Assembly (NCBI RefSeq): GCF_013407835.1
Contig: NZ_JACCBI010000001.1
Span: 1,488,001 to 1,552,000 of the forward strand
DNA from: Agromyces atrinae
Lineage (GTDB): Bacteria; Actinomycetota; Actinomycetes; Actinomycetales; Microbacteriaceae
Direction of reading: 5' to 3'
DNA length: 64,000 bases
Position numbers and translations under genes: made by a program. Below are positions 46,578 through 55,781 of the stretch, in pieces (the stretch's first letter is position 1; each line of letters opens with the position of its first letter). Under the pieces are notes generated by a model. That model ran no database searches and was not told the DNA's origin. It saw nothing but the letters and a program-made list of their open reading frames with translations.

Positions 46578-46943
46578 TCACGACGCGGCGGCGTAGCGCT
46601 CCTCGACGTATCCGCGGAGTTCGCGGCAGCACATGTCGCCCGTGGCGGCGAGACGCACGAGCTTCGTTCCCGACAGGTTCTCGGCCTCGCGCAGCAGTTC
46701 GTCGCACGATTCGGCCAGCGCAGCGGCCCCCGCCATCGTGCTCGTCGAACCGATGCTGAGCAGCACGACCGTCACCTCGTCGGTGTCATGAGCATCGACG
46801 GCGGCCACGAGGCGCGCCTTCCGCGTCGGCCAGAGTGCGACGAAGTCGTCGACGAAGCGACGAAGGGCCCGGGTGTCGCAGCCCAGATCGACGTGCAGGC
46901 GAGCGAGCGCCTGCACGTCGAGAGTGTCGGTAGATGCGCTCAC
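46578..46943 (-). CDS. HPt-like protein lacking the phospho-histidine
   Basis: A 121-aa all-helical protein with an HPt-type layout: LGCDTRALRRFVDDFVALWPTRK, then the region aligned with AHxLKGSS reads VLLSIGSTSTMAGAAALAESCDELL, as in HPt domains but with Leu (about 59) where the phospho-accepting His should be. It cannot act as a normal phosphotransfer protein and may instead bind a receiver domain or kinase as a decoy or regulator. GTG 46943 overlaps the stop of the polysaccharide synthase (GTGA), so the two are translationally coupled. Confidence 0.7.
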   Translation of the reverse strand: MSASTDTLDVQALARLHVDLGCDTRALRRFVDDFVALWPTRKARLVAAVDAHDTDEVTVVLLSIGSTSTMAGAAALAESCDELLREAENLSGTKLVRLAATGDMCCRELRGYVEERYAAAS

Positions 46944-48427
46944 ACCTTGTACCCGTGGTGGCGGCGCACGAGCGAGCCGAACATGGTGAGCGTCTGGAGG
47001 ATCGTGATCGCACCGACGACGGGCCAGCCGATCCAGAGGATCGTCGACTGCACCATCACGGGGAGGATGAGCCAGAGCGCGACGAGCGCGGCGATGAAGG
47101 CGACGGCGAAGAGGATCGGGGCGAGGTGGGCGTTACCCGAGCCGCGCTCGGCCTTCGCCTGCTCGGCCCAGTTGTCGACCTGCTTGCGCGAGAAGAACTT
47201 CGACCAGGCGCGGAAGAAGTGGCCGATACGAATCCACATGTAGATCTCGGCGGGGAAGAGCAGCACGGCGAACAAGACGTCCTTTGCGGTGCGGTTCTTC
47301 ATCGACAGCGCGATGCGGAGGTTCAGGAGGATCGCGACGAACGGCGGGATGAGCCAGAGCGGGCTGAAGACGAAGGCGCTGATCGAGAGCGATGCGGCGA
47401 GGAAGACCATGAACAGCACGCGCGTGACGGCGTTCAGGAGCATCGAGAAGTTCTCCCACCAGCGCAGGCGGAGGTTCGGGTGGAACGGCTGACCCTTCGT
47501 GTCGCCCCGCTGACCCGGCCACATGAGCTCGATCGCGCCGTAGTTCCACTTCACCTGCTGTGCGTCGAGGCCGCGGACGGTGGTCATGCCACCGACATCC
47601 GCTCGCGCTCGCGCGCTGATCTTCGTGAGGTAGCCGGCGCTCTTGATCTGGAGGGAGAGGAGCGAGTCCTCGACCTCGCTGTCCTTCACCCACGGCGTCG
47701 ACTGGTGGTTCTCGCGCATGGCGTCGCGCAGGGCCTTGATGGCGAAGATCGAGTACTGACCGCCGAGCACGGCCATGTTGCGGCCGCGCAGCATGTTCTG
47801 CATATTGAAGGCCGCGAACTGGGCGCGCTGGCCGGCGATGAGGAAGGGCGCGACGATGCCCGAGAAGGGGCGGTCGTCGATCGAGTAGATCGCCGAGATG
47901 CCGCCGATGCGGGTGTCGGAGCTGATCTCCGCCTCGAGGAACTCGATCGCCCGCGAGTCGGCGACGGTGTCGCCGTCGACACCGAGCATGTAGTCGAGTC
48001 CGTCGATGAGCGTGAAGCCGTAGTTGAGGGCGCCGACCTTCTTGTCGGGGTTCTTGCCGATGTCATGGACGAAGACCTCGGTGAACTGCTCGACGCCGTC
48101 GGTCTCGCGCGTGTGCACGCCGGCGTACTCGGCGGCAATCTCGACCGTGCGGTCGGACGTGTTGTTGACGATGACGTGGATGACGTCGGGGAGGCGGGTC
48201 TGGTTCACGAGCGACTCGAGGACCTCGCCGATCGACTCCTCCTCGTTGTACGCGGGGACGATGCAGCCGATCGTCGATCGGTAGGTCGGAAGGGCCTCGA
48301 CGCTCGAGATGAACTCGTTCGCCTCGGCGGCCAGATCGCTGCCCGGGAGCTGCGCGCGCCGCACGTACGGGTTGCCCGCCGCGCCCCGCGACGCGGTCTC
48401 ATTCTGTTGACGCGCGTTCTCCGACAT
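46940..48427 (-). CDS. Processive family 2 glycosyltransferase (exopolysaccharide synthase)
   Basis: A 495-aa membrane synthase. The GT-A domain has IVPAYNEEESIGEVLESL, VNNTSDRT (first Asp), GVDGDT (DxD, about 148-152), VKDSEVEDSLLSL (base Asp) and QQVKW (about 288-292), a variant of the QxxRW motif of cellulose, hyaluronan and poly-GlcNAc synthases. Four to five C-terminal membrane helices form the export channel. The N-terminal helices of BcsA/PgaC are missing. No PilZ domain. The product is probably a beta-linked glucan or aminoglycan. GGGGAGAG lies 4 bases before ATG 48427. Confidence 0.88.
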   Translation of the reverse strand: MSENARQQNETASRGAAGNPYVRRAQLPGSDLAAEANEFISSVEALPTYRSTIGCIVPAYNEEESIGEVLESLVNQTRLPDVIHVIVNNTSDRTVEIAAEYAGVHTRETDGVEQFTEVFVHDIGKNPDKKVGALNYGFTLIDGLDYMLGVDGDTVADSRAIEFLEAEISSDTRIGGISAIYSIDDRPFSGIVAPFLIAGQRAQFAAFNMQNMLRGRNMAVLGGQYSIFAIKALRDAMRENHQSTPWVKDSEVEDSLLSLQIKSAGYLTKISARARADVGGMTTVRGLDAQQVKWNYGAIELMWPGQRGDTKGQPFHPNLRLRWWENFSMLLNAVTRVLFMVFLAASLSISAFVFSPLWLIPPFVAILLNLRIALSMKNRTAKDVLFAVLLFPAEIYMWIRIGHFFRAWSKFFSRKQVDNWAEQAKAERGSGNAHLAPILFAVAFIAALVALWLILPVMVQSTILWIGWPVVGAITILQTLTMFGSLVRRHHGYKV

Positions 48428-48555
48428 TTCTCTCTCCCCGGTCAGGTGTCTGTGTTCGACTAGTCTCGCCCATGAAGCGCAGGCTCGCCCGAAAGATGCG
48501 ATAGCGTCACCTCAGGGATCCCTCAGGATTTGGGCTGATCGATCAGGGGAGTTGC

Positions 48556-49176
48556 ATGTTCACGAGACGAGTCGGTGCCGTCGCGGCCATGGCACTCACC
48601 ACGCTGATTCTGACCGGATGCGGTGCACCGCCGTGGGAGACCACGGGTTCGACGACCGCTCCGACGACGAGTGCGACACCGCGACCGACCATCTCGACCG
48701 AGGTCAACGAGCTCGCGAGCGGTAACGCCGTGCACTCGATCGCCGCCGGCGACGTCGCCCTCACCGCGACCTACTGGTCGACGCTCGGCATGGACCAGTG
48801 GAAGACGTCGGCGCAGAAGCCCCTGAGCTTCTCGATCAGCGGCACGCTCGGCACGGATGACGGCCAGCAGGTCTACCTGTCGCGGGTGTCGCTCGCCGCC
48901 GAGGTCACCGGCCCCGACGGCCCGCTCGAATCGCCGCAGACGATCACCGACACGTCGACGATCAATCCCGGCTACCTCATCAAGGCGCCCTACAGCTACA
49001 GCCAGACGTTCATCATCCCCGCCGTCGACCCGGCCGCGACGTCGATCGTCTTCACACTGACCTACGAGATCCTCGTGCAGGCGACGCCCACATCCGCCGA
49101 GTACGCGAAGCAGACCGCCGTCGACACCCTCACCGTCACCGTCGTGCCGGAGAACCTGCCCGACGACGAAGGCTGA
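48556..49176 (+). CDS. Secreted lipoprotein of unknown function
   Basis: A 206-aa protein. Signal peptide MFTRRVGAVAAMALTTLILTGC ends in lipobox LTGC, so Cys-22 is lipidated; a Thr/Ser/Pro-rich spacer of about 25 residues follows and then a predicted beta-sandwich (TATYWSTLGMDQW, LSFSISGTL). No family recognised. GGGGAG is 6 bases before the ATG. The stop directly abuts the stop of the GGDEF-like gene (shared TGATCA). Its place inside the polysaccharide locus suggests an envelope accessory role. Confidence 0.85.
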   Translation: MFTRRVGAVAAMALTTLILTGCGAPPWETTGSTTAPTTSATPRPTISTEVNELASGNAVHSIAAGDVALTATYWSTLGMDQWKTSAQKPLSFSISGTLGTDDGQQVYLSRVSLAAEVTGPDGPLESPQTITDTSTINPGYLIKAPYSYSQTFIIPAVDPAATSIVFTLTYEILVQATPTSAEYAKQTAVDTLTVTVVPENLPDDEG

Positions 49177-50343
49177 TCAGGCGCGGTTCGTCAGACCCGT
49201 ATCGACGACCTCGCGGTCTCCGCCGTCCTCCTGTGCGCGCTCGCACGCGGCATCCGCTGCTTCGAGCATCGAGCTGTAGGCGAAGCCGACGTAGTCGGTG
49301 AGCGAGACGCCGATGCTGATCGTCGCGCGCACATTGCCGTTCGGTGACGAATCGGACTGCAGACCGGAACGGATCGCCTCCGCCGCAGCGCGCGCCTCGG
49401 CGGGCGACGACATCGGCGACACGATCGCGAGTTCGCCCTCGTTGATCTCGCCGATGTCGGAGTGCGGCGGCGCGTGGCGGCGGACGATGCCCATCCACTC
49501 CTCGACGAGCTGGTCGCTCACGGCTCGGCCGTAGGCGTCGACGATGTCGGAGTAGTCGTCGACGCGGACGTACATCATCGCGAGCTGCGCATCGTGGAAC
49601 TCGGCGCGCTCGAGCCAGACCGACACCGTCCACTCGAACGAATCACGGGCGAGCACGCCGTTCGACGCCGCCTCGAAGTAGTGGCGGGTCGACCCGGCCG
49701 CGACGCGCGACGAATCGATGCGGAGCACCGACATCGTGATGCCGACGATGATGACGAACACGATCGTGACGAAGCTCGCGGCCTCCGAACCGAAGAAGGT
49801 CGTGAAGTAGGGGCTGCCGGCACCGAACGCGACGAAGATGATCGTGCGCACGATGTAGAACGAGCCGGCGGTGAAGAACGCGACCGCGGTGATGCGCGCA
49901 TAGCCGATGGCGCCGAGCCGGCCGCGCAGCATCTCGACACCGGCCGCGACGGCGAAGGCCGAGACACCTGCGAGCTCGAAGAACGCGCCGGCCCAGCTGC
50001 CGCCCTGCGGCCCTTCGATGAGCACGGCGACGACGGCCACGGCGGGAGCTGCAGCGGTGACCCAGAGGAGGGCGTTCCGACCGTTGAACACCCGCGCGCC
50101 CGACCAGAGGCAGGCGATCGAGAGCACGAACGCACCGTTGCCGATCGCGATCGCCCACCAGAACGCCGTGTCGGTCGACCAGAGCATGTACGAGAACACC
50201 GTCAGCATGCCCGACATGAACGAGATCGACCAGATGCGCCCGGGGCGATTGTCACGCCACAGAAGCGTGTCGAGGATGAACACGAGGCCCACGGTCACGA
50301 CCACCACGGCGGTCACGAGTGTCAGCGTCGACAGATCGATCAT
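49177..50343 (-). CDS. Seven-helix membrane protein with degenerate GGDEF domain
   Basis: A 388-aa protein. Seven hydrophobic segments occupy about 8-205. The C-terminal domain follows the diguanylate-cyclase layout (MMYVRVDDYSDIVDAYGRAVSDQLV, then SDIGEINEGELAIVSP, then ATISIGVSLT), but the active-site GGDEF is NEGEL (about 299-303) and the RxxD inhibitory site is absent. It should be catalytically dead; it may bind nucleotide or act only as a sensor. ATG 50343 overlaps the kinase stop by four bases. Confidence 0.85.
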   Translation of the reverse strand: MIDLSTLTLVTAVVVVTVGLVFILDTLLWRDNRPGRIWSISFMSGMLTVFSYMLWSTDTAFWWAIAIGNGAFVLSIACLWSGARVFNGRNALLWVTAAAPAVAVVAVLIEGPQGGSWAGAFFELAGVSAFAVAAGVEMLRGRLGAIGYARITAVAFFTAGSFYIVRTIIFVAFGAGSPYFTTFFGSEAASFVTIVFVIIVGITMSVLRIDSSRVAAGSTRHYFEAASNGVLARDSFEWTVSVWLERAEFHDAQLAMMYVRVDDYSDIVDAYGRAVSDQLVEEWMGIVRRHAPPHSDIGEINEGELAIVSPMSSPAEARAAAEAIRSGLQSDSSPNGNVRATISIGVSLTDYVGFAYSSMLEAADAACERAQEDGGDREVVDTGLTNRA

Positions 50344-51992
50344 TGCGGTGCCTCCTTCGGGATCTTGACGACGACCGTCGTACCCTCGTCGACCACGCTG
50401 TGCACGGTGAGGTCGCCGCCGTGCTTCCGCACGATGTCGCGGGTGATGCCGAGACCGAGGCCGCTTCCGTGGATCGTCGAGTTGCGCACCGACTCGGAGC
50501 GGAAGAACCGGTCGAAGAGGCGGGGCAGCTCGACATCGCTGATGCCGATGCCGGTGTCGCGAACGACGACCCACACCCAGCTCTCGTCGCCCGTGACACC
50601 GAGGTACACGTCGCCGCCGTCGCGGTTGTACTTGATGGCGTTCGAGAGCAGGTTGTCGATGATCTGGCGCACGCGAGCGGGGTCGATGGTCGCATGCACG
50701 TGCTCGACCGTGTCGATGTGGACCGTGACGTCACGCTCTTTCGCGCGAGGCTCGAGCGACTCGGCCGAGGCCTCGACGATCGCCCCGATGTCGCTGTCGG
50801 TGGGGCGGAGCACGAGGTTCGCGTCGCCGTCGCGGTTCGCGACAATGATGTCGCCGATGAGTTCGAGGAGCCGCGAGGAGTTCCGCTCGACGATCTCGAG
50901 CTTCGCGGTCGTCTCGGGCGGCAGGTCGTCGCCGAGCGCGAGGTCGACGTAGCCGAGGATCGAGGTGAGCGGCGTGCGCAGTTCGTGCGAGACGGAGGCG
51001 ACGAGGTCGTCGCGGGCCTTCAGAGCCTTGAGCTCGGCGGTCACGTCGTTCGAGACGACGATCGAGCCCTCTGGTGCACCGTGCTCGTCGGTGAGCAGAC
51101 GCGACGTGATCGAGAGGGCACGCCGGTTCGGCGACCCCGGCTCGCCGGCCCAGACGATCTCGTTGTCGAACTCCTCGCCGGCCTGAGCGCGCGCGATCGG
51201 CATCCTCTCGGTCGGAAGGAGCGTCTCGGCGTCGGCCGCGTAGACGGCGGGCCACTCCCCGGGAGCCGCGATCGCCGCCTGCATGCGGGCGTGCGCCTCG
51301 TTCGTGACGGTGATCTCACCGTCGCGCCCGAATCGGATGACTCCGAAGTCGACGGCGTTCAGCACCTCGGCGACGAGGCGCTCCTGCTGGCGCGCTCGGC
51401 GGAGGGCGTCTTCGAGCTGGATCGTCTGCTTCCGCAGCAGTCGGCGCTGCGCGCGCGAACGCCGTGCGTTCAGGAACCCCGAAATACCGATGAAGGTGAG
51501 GACGAGGACGAGGACGGAGACCGAGCTGACGGATGCCACGGTCGGAGGATTCTTCGCGATCGCGAACGTCGCGACGACGAATCCGAAGGCGGTCGCGAGG
51601 CCCGTGACGAGCGCCGCGAGCGAGAAGTACGTCGAGAGCCAGATGATCGGGAAGGCCCAGAGGAGGCCGACACCGGCGTCCGGCAGACCGATGCGGAGGG
51701 TGCCGATCGCGATGATGTCGATGATGGGCAGGATGACGATCGTGACCGACGGGAAGCGGTGCCACGGCACAGCCACGGCGAGCACGCACCCCGCGAAGAC
51801 GCCGATGAAGGCCGCGAAGAAGAGCACGATCGAGCCGACCGTGACGCCGATCGCGTAGGAGAGGAACACGACGACGACCGTCACGAAACCGAAGAGAAGC
51901 TGGGTCAGCATCACCGACTGGTCGATACTGCGCACAGCGGCGCCACGCCTCTCGCCACGGACGCCCGTTCGCCCGATACCCTCACCCGCCAT
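50340..51992 (-). CDS. Membrane PAS-domain sensor histidine kinase
   Basis: A 550-aa kinase. Up to six membrane helices (about 28-175) are followed by a coiled segment, a PAS-like domain (about 190-310), HisKA with SHELRTPLTS (His about 335) and HATPase with DNLLSNAIKYN, DTGIGIS and GSGLGLGI. It has all catalytic boxes, unlike the neighbouring HPt and GGDEF proteins. TAGAGT lies 6 bases before ATG 51992. The natural partner is the OmpR-type regulator at 45683. Confidence 0.93.
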   Translation of the reverse strand: MAGEGIGRTGVRGERRGAAVRSIDQSVMLTQLLFGFVTVVVVFLSYAIGVTVGSIVLFFAAFIGVFAGCVLAVAVPWHRFPSVTIVILPIIDIIAIGTLRIGLPDAGVGLLWAFPIIWLSTYFSLAALVTGLATAFGFVVATFAIAKNPPTVASVSSVSVLVLVLTFIGISGFLNARRSRAQRRLLRKQTIQLEDALRRARQQERLVAEVLNAVDFGVIRFGRDGEITVTNEAHARMQAAIAAPGEWPAVYAADAETLLPTERMPIARAQAGEEFDNEIVWAGEPGSPNRRALSITSRLLTDEHGAPEGSIVVSNDVTAELKALKARDDLVASVSHELRTPLTSILGYVDLALGDDLPPETTAKLEIVERNSSRLLELIGDIIVANRDGDANLVLRPTDSDIGAIVEASAESLEPRAKERDVTVHIDTVEHVHATIDPARVRQIIDNLLSNAIKYNRDGGDVYLGVTGDESWVWVVVRDTGIGISDVELPRLFDRFFRSESVRNSTIHGSGLGLGITRDIVRKHGGDLTVHSVVDEGTTVVVKIPKEAPQ

Positions 51993-51998
51993 GTGCCG

Positions 51999-52004
51999 AC
52001 TCTA
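51999..52004 (-). promoter_or_regulatory. -10 box of predicted leaderless kinase-GGDEF transcript
   Basis: On the minus strand TAGAGT lies 6 bases before the ATG at 51992. Confidence 0.5.
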
Positions 52005-52027
52005 TCGCCGCACAGGCGCTGTTCTGA

Positions 52028-53152
<1,125 letters not shown>

Positions 53153-53218
53153 TCACGGAGGCGGTACAGGGGCCGGTATGGCGGAAACTCCGCGATGACC
53201 GGCAGTTGCGGGTCGCTC

Positions 53219-53737
53219 TCAGCGACCGGTGCCGCCGTGCACGACGGCTTCGGCGTCGCCGTCGAGCTCGAACGCGGTGTGCACCGCGCGAGCCGCGGCA
53301 CTCACCGTGTCGGCACGCGTGACGACCGAGATGCGGATCTCGCTCGTCGAGATCATCTCGATGTTGATGCCCGCCTCGAAGAGCGCCTCGAACAGACGCG
53401 CCGAGACGCCGGCGTTCGAGCGCATCGCGTTGCCGACGAGCGAGAGCTTGCCGATCTGGTCGTCGTACTGGAGGCCCTCGAAGCCGAGCGACGCCTTCTC
53501 GTTGCTGAGCGCGGTGAGGGCGCGCTCGCCCTCGCCCTTCGGCAGGGTGAACGAGATGTCGGTGCGGCCCGTGGTCGCCGCCGACACGTTCTGCACGATC
53601 ATGTCGACGTTCGCGTTGGTCTTCGCGACGGTCGTGAAGATCTTCGCGGCGACACCGGGCACGTCGGGCACGCCGACGACGGTGATCTTCGCCTCGCTCA
53701 GATCGGTGGCGACACCGGCGATGATGGCTTCTTCCAT
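53219..53737 (-). CDS. Probable internal aspartokinase beta-subunit frame
   Basis: Within lysC, in frame, an ATG at 53737 (codon 253) is preceded by GAAGGAGAAGAGAAC, a better ribosome site than that of the full-length frame. It would encode a 172-aa regulatory subunit consisting of the two ACT domains. Corynebacterium glutamicum and Bacillus make such in-frame beta subunits, giving alpha2beta2 enzymes. Confidence 0.65.
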   Translation of the reverse strand: MEEAIIAGVATDLSEAKITVVGVPDVPGVAAKIFTTVAKTNANVDMIVQNVSAATTGRTDISFTLPKGEGERALTALSNEKASLGFEGLQYDDQIGKLSLVGNAMRSNAGVSARLFEALFEAGINIEMISTSEIRISVVTRADTVSAAARAVHTAFELDGDAEAVVHGGTGR

Positions 53738-54493
53738 GTTCTCTTCTCCTTCGGCCCACGCCGGGTCGTAGACGATCGTTCCCTCGTCGTGCGTGAACGA
53801 CGAACGCACGTGCAGCTTGACCTTGTGACGGCGCGCGTACTCGACGGCGCGGATGTGCAGGACCTTGGCGCCGGATGCCGCGAGCTCGAGCATCTCTTCG
53901 CTCGTGATGCGCGCGATCTTCTTCGCGTTCGGCACCACTCGCGGGTCGGACGTGAAGATGCCGTCGACATCGGTGTAGATCTCGCACACGTCGGCCTCGA
54001 GGGCTGCCGCGAGGGCGACGGCCGTCGTGTCGGAGCCGCCGCGGCCGAGCGTCGTGATGTCACGGGTGTCGCGGCTGAAGCCCTGGAACCCGGCGACGAT
54101 GACGATGGCACCCTCGTCGAGCGCCTCGCGCAGACGAACGGGGGTGACCTCGACGATGCGCGCCGCGCCGTGCGTGGCATCCGTGATCATGCCGGCCTGG
54201 CTGCCGGTGAACGAACGCGCGTCGTAGCCCTGGCTCTTGATGGCCATGGCGAGCAGCGCCATCGAGATGCGCTCGCCCGAGGTGAGCAGCATGTCGAGCT
54301 CGCGCGGAGCGGGGATCGGGGCGACCTCGTGGGCGAGGTCGAGCAGGTCGTCGGTCGTGTCGCCCATCGCCGAGACGGCGACGACGACGTCGTTACCGGC
54401 CTTCCGCGCTTCGACGATCCGCTTCGCGACGCGCTTGATGCTCTCCGCGTCGGCGACGGATGAACCGCCGTACTTCTGCACGATCAGGCTCAC
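53219..54493 (-). CDS. lysC: Aspartate kinase (alpha subunit frame)
   Basis: A 424-aa aspartokinase that commits aspartate to the lysine, threonine and methionine pathways. IVQKYGGSS opens the kinase domain, and [21 protein letters not shown] carries the ATP/substrate loop. Two C-terminal ACT domains (about 265-424) include [11 protein letters not shown], the region where lysine/threonine feedback acts in related enzymes. GTG 54493 with GGAG 5 bases upstream is chosen. An internal start at 53737 may make a separate beta subunit. Confidence 0.95.
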   Translation of the reverse strand: MSLIVQKYGGSSVADAESIKRVAKRIVEARKAGNDVVVAVSAMGDTTDDLLDLAHEVAPIPAPRELDMLLTSGERISMALLAMAIKSQGYDARSFTGSQAGMITDATHGAARIVEVTPVRLREALDEGAIVIVAGFQGFSRDTRDITTLGRGGSDTTAVALAAALEADVCEIYTDVDGIFTSDPRVVPNAKKIARITSEEMLELAASGAKVLHIRAVEYARRHKVKLHVRSSFTHDEGTIVYDPAWAEGEENMEEAIIAGVATDLSEAKITVVGVPDVPGVAAKIFTTVAKTNANVDMIVQNVSAATTGRTDISFTLPKGEGERALTALSNEKASLGFEGLQYDDQIGKLSLVGNAMRSNAGVSARLFEALFEAGINIEMISTSEIRISVVTRADTVSAAARAVHTAFELDGDAEAVVHGGTGR

Positions 54494-54614
54494 GAGTACT
54501 CCAGGGGGACGGGGGCGAACTACCGGAATCATCTTAGGCGTCGGCTCATGCACCGCGGTTCATGTGACGGCCGCGGGCCGCGTCCGACCCCTGTGCTGCT
54601 GCGCATCTGAGCGG

Positions 54615-54620
54615 TAGAGT
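54615..54620 (+). promoter_or_regulatory. -10 box of predicted leaderless transcript
   Basis: TAGAGT lies 7 bases before the ATG at 54628. Confidence 0.45.
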
Positions 54621-54627
54621 GCGCTCC

Positions 54628-55119
54628 ATGGAGTCGGGGCTATCAGCGTGGAGCGAGTTCAATGTCGCGATGGCGGGTGCCGCCGCGGCCCTCGTCGGCC
54701 TCATGATCGTCGCGATGTCGGTCAACATCCGCGTGATCCTCACGGGCTACACGCTTCCGGCACGAGCCGCCTCGGCGATCGCCTCGCTGACTCTCGCGAT
54801 CGTCGTCGCCGGCATCGGGCTCATGCCCGCTCTCGACGAGCGCCTATACGGCATCATCGTGGTCGTCGGCGGCCTCGTCTCCGGGGTCTTCGCCGTCCAT
54901 GCGACGCGCAAGATCTTCACCGACACGGACCACGCCGCGCGAGTGCGGGGGCCGAAGTCGTTCTTCGGACTCGTGCCGCCCGGCGCCTTCCTCCTCGGAG
55001 GAGCACTTCTCATCGCGGGCAACGACGCCGGGCTCTACGCCGTGGCGACGGCCGTCGTCGTGGCGATCGTCGCGGGCGTCGTCATCTCGTGGGTCGTGCT
55101 CATCGAGGTGCTGCGCTAG
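54628..55119 (+). CDS. Four- to five-helix membrane protein of unknown function
   Basis: A 163-aa protein with hydrophobic segments at about 12-33, 47-67, 71-90, 112-128 and 134-158. Only one short charged cytoplasmic loop (TRKIFTDTDHAARVRGPKS) is present. No family recognised. It is divergent from lysC and convergent with recR. ATG 54628 is chosen over a GTG nine bases upstream because the -10 box then sits at the standard leaderless distance. Confidence 0.75.
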   Translation: MESGLSAWSEFNVAMAGAAAALVGLMIVAMSVNIRVILTGYTLPARAASAIASLTLAIVVAGIGLMPALDERLYGIIVVVGGLVSGVFAVHATRKIFTDTDHAARVRGPKSFFGLVPPGAFLLGGALLIAGNDAGLYAVATAVVVAIVAGVVISWVVLIEVLR

Positions 55120-55128
55120 ACGCCCGGC

Positions 55129-55183
55129 GGTCTGGTCGTCGACGGGGTCTGATCGTCGACAGGGTCTGATCGTCGACGGGGTC
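55129..55183. repeat. Three 17-bp tandem repeats between convergent genes
   Basis: Units GGTCTGGTCGTCGACGG, GGTCTGATCGTCGACAG and GGTCTGATCGTCGACGG run head to tail at 55129-55179, with a partial fourth. Each contains the palindrome GTCGAC. Confidence 0.9.
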
Positions 55184-55778
55184 AGCTGACGATGCGTCGA
55201 CCCTCGAAGGCGCGACCGAGGGTGACCTCGTCGGCATACTCGAGATCTCCGCCGACCGGGAGGCCGGACGCCAGTCGCGTGACGCGGATCTCGAGGGTCG
55301 TCAGCAGTCGGCTGAGGTAGGTCGCGGTCGCCTCGCCCTCGAGGTTCGGGTCGGTCGCGATGATGACCTCGGTGACCGTGCCGTCGGCGAGGCGCTGCAT
55401 GAGCTGACGGATGCGCAGCTCGTCGGGGCCGATGCCGTCGATCGGGCTGATCGCACCGCCGAGCACGTGGTAGAGACCACGGAACTCACGCGTGCGTTCG
55501 ACGGCGACGACGTCCTTCGCCTCCTCGACGACGCAGATGAGCGCGGGATTGCGGCGCGGGTCGCGGCAGATCGAGCACGTCGCCTGTTCGGCGACGTTTC
55601 CGCAGATCTCGCAGAATCGCACCTTCTCGCGCACCGTCATGAGCACCTCGGCGAGGTGGGACACGTCGAAGTTCTGCGTCTGGACGATGTGGAACGCGAT
55701 GCGCTGAGCGGACTTCGGACCGATGCCGGGCAGGCGGCCCAGTTCGTCGATGAGGTCTTGGACGACTCCCTCGTACAC
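55182..55778 (-). CDS. recR: Recombination mediator RecR
   Basis: A 198-aa DNA-repair protein that with RecO/RecF loads RecA at gaps. Helix-hairpin-helix [16 protein letters not shown] near the N-terminus, C4 zinc finger [16 protein letters not shown], a Toprim domain beginning [14 protein letters not shown], and the C-terminal [18 protein letters not shown] are intact. It lies 3 bases after dnaX, the usual arrangement. Confidence 0.97.
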   Translation of the reverse strand: MYEGVVQDLIDELGRLPGIGPKSAQRIAFHIVQTQNFDVSHLAEVLMTVREKVRFCEICGNVAEQATCSICRDPRRNPALICVVEEAKDVVAVERTREFRGLYHVLGGAISPIDGIGPDELRIRQLMQRLADGTVTEVIIATDPNLEGEATATYLSRLLTTLEIRVTRLASGLPVGGDLEYADEVTLGRAFEGRRIVS

Positions 55779-55781
55779 GGC

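Noticed and set aside
46934-48463. Plus-strand open frame opposite the polysaccharide synthase
   Set aside because: Shadow of the high-GC synthase gene; Asp/Glu/Arg-rich with no recognisable domain.
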